A program made the position numbers and the translations under genes. The notes under the pieces are model-generated. The model was given only the letters and a program-made list of their open reading frames with translations, did not search any database and was not told the origin of the DNA. DNA of 6,842 bases from Desulfobacteraceae bacterium (GTDB lineage: Bacteria; Desulfobacterota; DSM-4660; Desulfatiglandales; Desulfatiglandaceae). The stretch spans positions 1-6,842 of the forward strand of contig JAUVRS010000140.1 in NCBI GenBank assembly GCA_030597505.1, in the 5' to 3' direction. This document shows positions 1 through 4,202 of this stretch, one piece after another; position 1 is the stretch's first letter, and every line of letters starts with the position of its first letter.

Positions 1-563
1 AAATCTTTCAACCGGTTGTAGATGAGGGTCCAGACACAGTCCTTGTTGGAATCGATCTCGCATTTCCCGTCGTTGGTGCCGCCACAAGGACCGTTGACCA
101 ATCCCTTATGGCAGGAGGTCACCGGACAAAGCCCCCCGGTCTCTCCGATGACACAGACACCGCACTGGGTGCATATCTCATCAAATTGTCCGATTGCTGT
201 CTCTTTACCGATAAACAATGTATTCAGGGCAGGGACTACGAGTTTCTTCATTTGATTGGCAATGGTCTGCACGCCAAAGGCGCAGGTCATGATCAAGAGA
301 ACATCGGCCTGATCGATCTGTGGGCCATATTCGTTCAAGGCTTCTCCGGTCAGGTTGTCACAGGCCACAGGTAACACCATGTCTCCGGTGATCATTTTAC
401 CTTTGGCACCTAAATTTTGTCCCATCGCCTCCACTTCGGGACGGCCACCCGTGTGCGTCAGGGTGACACAGGTTCCGCAACCCACTATAAAAATCCGGTT
501 CAGACCATCGAGGAGTCGATCAATCTCTTCCTCCGGTTTCTTTTGTGTAATGGATCTGATCAT
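1..563 (-). CDS. metV: MetV, iron-sulfur partner subunit of methylenetetrahydrofolate reductase (3' end cut by the window)
   Basis: This is the MetV / 'methylenetetrahydrofolate reductase C-terminal domain' family. In anaerobes it pairs with MetF in the methyl branch of the Wood-Ljungdahl pathway (methylene-THF to methyl-THF, cytoplasm). The reading frame is open from ATG 563-561 to the window edge: 187 residues with no stop. Visible features are an N-terminal helix, a GCGTC motif (C29, C32) followed by HTGG, single cysteines C68 and C94, a ferredoxin-like CTQCGVC (C131, C134, C137), C146, C151, and the family signature NGPCGG (C160), GKCEID (C168), CVWTLIYNRLK (C176). Twelve cysteines imply Fe-S and possibly metal binding. 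By the usual length of about 200-220 residues (from memory), only a short tail is missing. The start lies 2 bases after the stop of the upstream fusion gene, with a good Shine-Dalgarno sequence, so the two are co-transcribed and probably translationally coupled. metF is the expected next gene but is not visible. The family call is firm; the partner is inferred. Confidence 0.9.
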   Translation of the reverse strand, partial: MIRSITQKKPEEEIDRLLDGLNRIFIVGCGTCVTLTHTGGRPEVEAMGQNLGAKGKMITGDMVLPVACDNLTGEALNEYGPQIDQADVLLIMTCAFGVQTIANQMKKLVVPALNTLFIGKETAIGQFDEICTQCGVCVIGETGGLCPVTSCHKGLVNGPCGGTNDGKCEIDSNKDCVWTLIYNRLKD

Positions 564-565
564 AT

Positions 566-3500
566 CTATTCTCTCCTGTCCCTCTCCAGATCACACCTGA
601 GGCATCGCATGGCCTCATAACAGGCCCGCTCTTCATTAAAGCCCTTCTCCACCTCTCTAAAATCTCGGACCCTCTCCTTGACTTTCTCCAGTTGGGTCTT
701 GGCCCTGGGCTTATCCTCTTCCACCGTTTCCTGGTCCAGTGCCAGGCCGGCTTCTTCTTTCATTCCAGTTTTTTCATCAACGATCTGCAACCGCCCCTTC
801 TCCCCGCGCAGGTAGTTGTCCAGGGCGAGGGCCGCCCGCCTTCCCAAAGCAATGGCCCTTATCACCGTGCTCGGGCCGACCGTAAAATCGCCCCCTGCAA
901 AAATACCCGGAATGTTGGTGGCCAGGCTGTTTTCATCCACGACCAGGCTGCCCCAAAGGGCCCGTTCGAGCTGGCTGTCCTTGGATAAGAAGCCGATATC
1001 GGGTGCCTGCCCGATGGAAATAATGATCGAATCCGCTCCCACGAGCTGTGTCTTGTCTTCGTCAACACCCAGGTGGGAATGACCCTCTTCATCGAAGACG
1101 GTCCTGCTGCGCGCGAACTCGATGGCCGTAATCTTACCATCCTGATGCATGATCTGCTTGGGCGCCCAGAAGGGATTGATCACAACCCCTTCCTCAATAG
1201 CCTCCTCGATGTCTTTTTCCCAGGCGGGCATCTCCTCTTTGGTCCTCCGGTAGAATATCTGGACATCCCGGGCCCCCACCCTCAGGGCGGTTCTGGCCAC
1301 ATCGATGGCTACATTCCCCCCGCCCAGAACAACGACCTTCCCCTCTAGTTCGATCTGGCTGCCACGCCGTATGTCGGCCAGAAATTGAAGCCCGTAATAA
1401 AGACCTTCCAGACCTTCTTCTTCGCCTATAATGCCCATCCGCTTACTGGATTGGGCTCCCGCCGCAATAAAGACCGCACTGTGGCCCTCCTGCATGAGGT
1501 CATTGACCGTGTGCCTTGCGTCGATAGGCGAGTTGTAGCGAATCTCCACGCCGCAGCTTTCGATGTACTCGACCTCATGCTGAATCACTTTACGAGGGAG
1601 GCGAAATTCGGGAATGGTGAGCCCCAGCATGCCTCCCGCCACCGATTGACTTTCAAAGACGGTCACCCCATAGCCCATCTTGGCCAAAAAGTAGGCACAG
1701 GTCAGGCCTGCCGGCCCGGCGCCAACCACCGCCACTTTCTGTTTCCTGGTGACCGGAAACGGTTTTTCCGCCTTCTCGAAATGATCAAAATACCAGTCAG
1801 AAGCGAATCGTTTGAGCGAACGAATCGCCACCGGCTCATCCAGTTCGCCGCGGCGACACTTGAACTCACAGGGATGGATACAGATGCGACCGCAAACGGC
1901 CGGAAAGGGATTTCTCTCCCGGATGATTTCAACCGCCTGCTCATATTTCCCGGTTGCAATGGAGGCCACATAATTGGGGACATCGATGCCGGCCGGACAG
2001 GCATGCTGGCACGCGGATATGACCATGGAATCACAGGTGGCGCCAGCACATCGGTGCTCAAGGATGTGGTCCTCATATTCTTTCAGGAAATAGCTGATGG
2101 TGCTGAGAGCCGGTTTAGGGGCGGTCTGTCCGAGACCGCAGAGGGAAGCGGTCAATATGGTTTCCCCCAAAGCTTTGATGGTTTGAATGTCCTCTACTCT
2201 CCCCTTTCCCTGAGTAATCCGGGTCAGTATTTCCAGGAGCTGGGTGGTCCCGAGACGACAGGGGGCGCATTTCCCACAGGATTCCGACTGGGTAAAACTC
2301 AAAAAGAAACGGGCAATCTCCACCATGCAGTTGTTTTCATCCATGACCACCATGCCGCCCGAGCCCATGATGGCGCCGATACGCTGCAGGGTGTCATAGT
2401 CAATAGGGAGATTCAGATGCTGGGCGGGTACACAACCCCCTGAGGGCCCACCCATCTGGACCGCCTTGAATTTCCTTCCCTTGGGAATGCCTCCGCCGAT
2501 ATCAAAGACCACCTCTTTGATGCTCACGCCTATGGGAACTTCCACCAAACCCGTATTGTCCACCTTGCCGGCCAAGGAAAAAATTTTAGTCCCCTTGCTC
2601 TTTTCCGTGCCGACCTGGGCATACCAGCCCGCACCATGCTCGATGATCAAAGGGACATTGGCCCAGGTCTCCACATTGTTGATGTTGGTCGGCCGCCCGT
2701 CGAGTCCCGCTTCAGCAGGAAACGGCGGCCTGGCCCTCGGCATCCCCCGCTTCCCTTCAATGGAGGCTATGAGGGCGGTTTCCTCGCCACAGACAAAGGC
2801 GCCGGCTCCCATCATCAGTGAGATGTCAAAATTGAAACCGGTCTTAAGGATGTTCTCCCCAATGAAACCCAACTCCCGCATTTGTTCCAGGGCAATTTTC
2901 AGATGTTCAATGGCAATGGGGTACTCTTCCCGCACATAGATGTACCCGTATTCTGCGCCAATAGCATAGGCACCGATGAGCATCCCCTCGAGGACGGCGT
3001 GGGGATCCCCTTCCAGGACCGCCCGGTCCATAAAGGCGCCCGGATCCCCCTCATCCGCATTGCAGACGATATATTTGGGCCGTCCTTCTGCCTTGCGTGT
3101 GAATCCCCATTTAATCCCCGTGGGAAAACCGGCCCCTCCCCGGCCTCTGAGTTTGGCACGACTCACTTCATCGATCACCTGCTCCGGCGTCATCCTGGAC
3201 AGGGCCTTCACAATGGCCTGATACCCACCGGCCGCAATGTAGTGCTCGATACTTGTGGGATCGATCCTCCCGCAGTTGGCCAACACTCTTCTCACCTGTC
3301 GCTTATAAAAGGGGATCTGGCTGCGGTAATGGATGGGCGTCCCCGACTGGGCCTCCCTGTAAACCAAGCGATCGAGCAACCGGTTTTGCTTCAGGGTGGA
3401 GGAGACGATCTCTGCCGCGTCTTCCGGAACGACCTCCTGGTACTGAACCCCTAACGGTTCAATGGATATGACCGGTGCTTTCGCACACAACCCGTGGCAT

Positions 3501-3697
3501 CCGGTGGCGCGCACCTCCACATGACCGGAGAGGCCCTGCCCTTTGATCTCATCCTCCAGGGCCGTCTTAAACTCAGCAGCCCCATAGGCACGACAGCCCG
3601 TCATGCAGACATGGACGCGTGTCTTTCCCTCGTCCTCCTGAGCGAGAATCTTATTCCGATACCACTCTAATTCCCCAATAGATAAAGGCTTGGTCAT
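566..3697 (-). CDS. nuoF: NuoF/HydB-type NADH dehydrogenase flavoprotein fused to a GltD/NfnB-type NAD(P)H:FAD oxidoreductase (1043 aa)
   Basis: This is a two-part soluble electron-input subunit. Part 1 (about 1-545) is HydB/NuoF-like: a thioredoxin-fold [2Fe-2S] domain (C31, C35, C67, C71); the FMN glycine loop RGRGGAGFPTG (184-194); the NADH-site GEETALI (304-310); an SLBB region (about 370-430); and the N3-type [4Fe-4S] ligands C474, C477, C480 and C520. Part 2 (about 546-1043) is GltD/NfnB/SfrB-like: a Cys cluster C550, C555, C563, C567; C602, C606, C610, C614; the FAD dinucleotide fold VGAGPAGL (658-665); a second nucleotide fold LGGGNVAIDVA (791-801) ending in YRR (816-818), where GltD relatives contact the NADPH 2'-phosphate; and GIFAGGD (931-937). 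A charged linker (about 966-1010) leads to a C-terminal RCLRCD (1031-1036). The usual HydB C-terminal ferredoxin domain is replaced by part 2. The start ATG overlaps the upstream stop as ATGA. There is no transmembrane segment. Family assignment is firm; NADH at site 1 and NADPH at site 2 are inferred from motifs. The symbol covers only the first half. Confidence 0.93.
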   Translation of the reverse strand: MTKPLSIGELEWYRNKILAQEDEGKTRVHVCMTGCRAYGAAEFKTALEDEIKGQGLSGHVEVRATGCHGLCAKAPVISIEPLGVQYQEVVPEDAAEIVSSTLKQNRLLDRLVYREAQSGTPIHYRSQIPFYKRQVRRVLANCGRIDPTSIEHYIAAGGYQAIVKALSRMTPEQVIDEVSRAKLRGRGGAGFPTGIKWGFTRKAEGRPKYIVCNADEGDPGAFMDRAVLEGDPHAVLEGMLIGAYAIGAEYGYIYVREEYPIAIEHLKIALEQMRELGFIGENILKTGFNFDISLMMGAGAFVCGEETALIASIEGKRGMPRARPPFPAEAGLDGRPTNINNVETWANVPLIIEHGAGWYAQVGTEKSKGTKIFSLAGKVDNTGLVEVPIGVSIKEVVFDIGGGIPKGRKFKAVQMGGPSGGCVPAQHLNLPIDYDTLQRIGAIMGSGGMVVMDENNCMVEIARFFLSFTQSESCGKCAPCRLGTTQLLEILTRITQGKGRVEDIQTIKALGETILTASLCGLGQTAPKPALSTISYFLKEYEDHILEHRCAGATCDSMVISACQHACPAGIDVPNYVASIATGKYEQAVEIIRERNPFPAVCGRICIHPCEFKCRRGELDEPVAIRSLKRFASDWYFDHFEKAEKPFPVTRKQKVAVVGAGPAGLTCAYFLAKMGYGVTVFESQSVAGGMLGLTIPEFRLPRKVIQHEVEYIESCGVEIRYNSPIDARHTVNDLMQEGHSAVFIAAGAQSSKRMGIIGEEEGLEGLYYGLQFLADIRRGSQIELEGKVVVLGGGNVAIDVARTALRVGARDVQIFYRRTKEEMPAWEKDIEEAIEEGVVINPFWAPKQIMHQDGKITAIEFARSRTVFDEEGHSHLGVDEDKTQLVGADSIIISIGQAPDIGFLSKDSQLERALWGSLVVDENSLATNIPGIFAGGDFTVGPSTVIRAIALGRRAALALDNYLRGEKGRLQIVDEKTGMKEEAGLALDQETVEEDKPRAKTQLEKVKERVRDFREVEKGFNEERACYEAMRCLRCDLERDRRE
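571..577 (-). promoter_or_regulatory. Ribosome binding site of metV
   Basis: On the minus strand this reads AGGAGAG, 7 bases before the ATG at 563-561. It lies inside the last codons of the upstream NuoF-GltD gene (Asp-Arg-Arg-Glu-stop). It fixes the metV start and lets metV be translated by ribosomes ending the upstream gene. Confidence 0.7.
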
Positions 3698-4191
3698 GCT
3701 TTCTCGTCTTCACCCCGCTGCTTCTGATATTGTGTCAGTATGGTGGCTATCTTTGGCGGGGACAATTTACCGAAATAGGTCCTGTTCACCATCATGGCAG
3801 GGGCTAAAAAACAGGTCCCGAGACAAGCGACGGTTTCCAGGGTGAACTGGTAATCCGCCCCCGTTTCCCCTTCATTCAGCCCCAGTTCCTTTTTCATCAA
3901 CCTCAAAACGCTTCGCCCCCCTTTGACGTGGCAGGCGGTGCCGCGACAGACCCTGACGACATATTTCCCCTTGGGCGTCAGGGACAAACCGGCATAAAAG
4001 GAGATAACCCCCTGCACCTGACTCGGAAAGAGATTCATGGCCTCGGCCACGGGCTCGATGGCCTCCGGGGGGATATACCCAAACGTCTCCTGGATGTGTT
4101 GCAATAGCGGAATCAAACCCCAGGTCTCATCCTGATGTTCATGAAGAATTTCTTTCAAACGATCCCAGTCGATTTCTGTCGGTTTTCCCAT
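3694..4191 (-). CDS. nuoE: NuoE/HydC-type [2Fe-2S] subunit of an NAD(P)H oxidoreductase complex (165 aa)
   Basis: This is a small thioredoxin-fold [2Fe-2S] protein of the NuoE/HoxE/HydC/FdhC-like family (complex I 24-kDa subunit). It carries electrons to or from the FMN subunit encoded next to it. Its length is normal. An N-terminal helical part (about 1-65) contains the conserved stretch LLQHIQETFGYIP (29-41) and VISFYAGL (62-69). The C-terminal part has the four cluster ligands C82, C87, C123 and C127 (C-x4-C, then C-x3-C), in contexts typical of the family (VCRGTACHVKG; ACLGTC). The ATG at 4191-4189 follows GAGG, which overlaps the previous stop codon; the gene starts 9 bases after the FdhA-like gene ends. 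Its stop overlaps the start of the fusion gene by four bases. No membrane complex I genes are seen, so it belongs to a soluble NuoEF(G)-type complex. The nuo symbol is a family label only. Confidence 0.93.
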   Translation of the reverse strand: MGKPTEIDWDRLKEILHEHQDETWGLIPLLQHIQETFGYIPPEAIEPVAEAMNLFPSQVQGVISFYAGLSLTPKGKYVVRVCRGTACHVKGGRSVLRLMKKELGLNEGETGADYQFTLETVACLGTCFLAPAMMVNRTYFGKLSPPKIATILTQYQKQRGEDEKA

Positions 4192-4198
4192 TCCGTTA

Positions 4199-4202
4199 CC
4201 TC
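4199..4202 (-). promoter_or_regulatory. Ribosome binding site of the NuoE-like gene
   Basis: GAGG on the minus strand, 7 bases before ATG 4191-4189. It overlaps the TGA stop (4203-4201) of the FdhA-like gene. This supports the chosen start and suggests coupled translation of the two subunits. Confidence 0.6.

Noticed and set aside
566..2065. Glutamate synthase small subunit (GltD) with a role in nitrogen assimilation
   Set aside because: The module is fused to NuoF and no large glutamate synthase subunit is nearby. GltD-like modules serve many NAD(P)H oxidoreductases (NfnB, SfrB).
1385..2443. Open plus-strand frame of 352 codons
   Set aside because: It is antisense to the GltD half of the fusion gene. 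Its translation shows no recognisable domain, and the opposite frame has strong motifs throughout. It is a shadow frame.
2466..3454. Further open frames on the plus strand opposite the NuoF half (157 and 190 codons)
   Set aside because: Both are fully antisense to a well-conserved gene and have no family motifs.
566..4191. Respiratory complex I (nuoEF of NADH:quinone oxidoreductase)
   Set aside because: The NuoF part has an N-terminal thioredoxin-like [2Fe-2S] domain and a GltD fusion, neither typical of complex I. No membrane subunit genes are visible, and the neighbour is metV.
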